Origin: an uncultured Allobaculum sp.
Lineage (GTDB): Bacteria; Bacillota_I; Bacilli_A; Erysipelotrichales; Erysipelotrichaceae
Assembly (NCBI GenBank): GCA_948467695.1
Contig: CAOKFJ010000086.1
Coordinates: 1 to 7,166 of the forward strand
Direction of reading: 5' to 3'
DNA: 7,166 nt
The notes under the pieces: generated by a model
The model's input: only the letters and a program-made list of their open reading frames with translations
What the model was told of the DNA's origin: nothing
Database searches by the model: none
Part shown: positions 7,076 through 7,166 of the stretch, piece by piece
Layout: each line of letters opens with the position of its first letter
Numbering within the stretch: the first letter of the stretch is position 1
Made by a program: the position numbers and the translations under genes

Positions 7076-7166
7076 ATTTTCTATACAGATATGTATCGTT
7101 CAGGATGCTATTAAACGATAAATTCCCCAAAACAGGTACTAACAACGGACCCGTTTCCAGTTTTGG

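Larger units (their letters stand above)
6839..7166. other. Gene-free region with leader, promoter and hairpins
   Basis: No gene with support lies in these 328 bases. The left part (6839-6931) is the leader and -10 box of the kinase-like gene. The middle (6932-7037) shows nothing clear. The right part (7038-7166) holds three consecutive inverted repeats. Two - strand reading frames enter from the right edge. One is open for 30 codons to a TAA at 7076-7074, inside the hairpin arm. The other is open for 17 codons to a TAA at 7113-7111, 36 nt before the hairpin. Either could be the tail of a gene beyond the window, but I recognise neither. Confidence 0.6.

Overview
The window is chromosomal DNA from what looks like a Bacillota (Firmicutes) bacterium of roughly balanced base composition. 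The evidence is strong purine-rich Shine-Dalgarno sites 5-11 nt before the starts, compact intrinsic terminators with U-tracts, and protein families common in gut Clostridia and Erysipelotrichia. The phylum-level guess is inference; anything finer would be speculation. No tRNA, rRNA, CRISPR array, transposase or phage gene is visible.

Left part, + strand (1-2336): the last 193 codons of an M32-family (carboxypeptidase Taq type) metallocarboxypeptidase end at 580 and are closed by a perfect 10-bp terminator hairpin. A separate gene follows, for a 501-residue, probably 14-helix, DHA2-type major facilitator (MFS) transporter (744-2249) with its own terminator at 2297-2336.

Middle part, - strand (5565 down to 2345): a two-gene operon meets the transporter gene tail to tail. 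The first gene is a membrane-anchored family 2 glycosyltransferase of the polyprenyl-phosphate sugar synthase type (4591-5565). Its stop codon shares one base with the start of the second gene, a 719-residue polytopic protein with a GT-C-like acidic loop motif and a C-terminal soluble domain (2432-4591). The simplest reading is that the first enzyme loads a sugar onto a lipid carrier on the cytoplasmic side and the second transfers it outside to a surface glycan. No flippase gene is present here. The operon ends in a - strand terminator at 2345-2373.

Right part, - strand (6838 down to 5686): a cytidylate-kinase-like P-loop protein (6227-6838) is followed by a 121-residue four-helix membrane protein of unknown function (5794-6159). 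They are probably one transcript, ended by a terminator at 5686-5721. A TATAAT box lies about 90 nt upstream of the kinase gene, and the leader can form two mutually exclusive short hairpins.

The last 130 bases (7038-7166) hold no recognisable gene but contain three inverted repeats in a row. The first looks like a terminator, perhaps for a - strand gene that begins beyond the right edge.

Most of the window is ordinary housekeeping and envelope content. The least explained parts are the GT2/GT-C pair, the small membrane protein next to the kinase, and the hairpin-rich right edge. I did not find clear evidence of a new multi-gene system.
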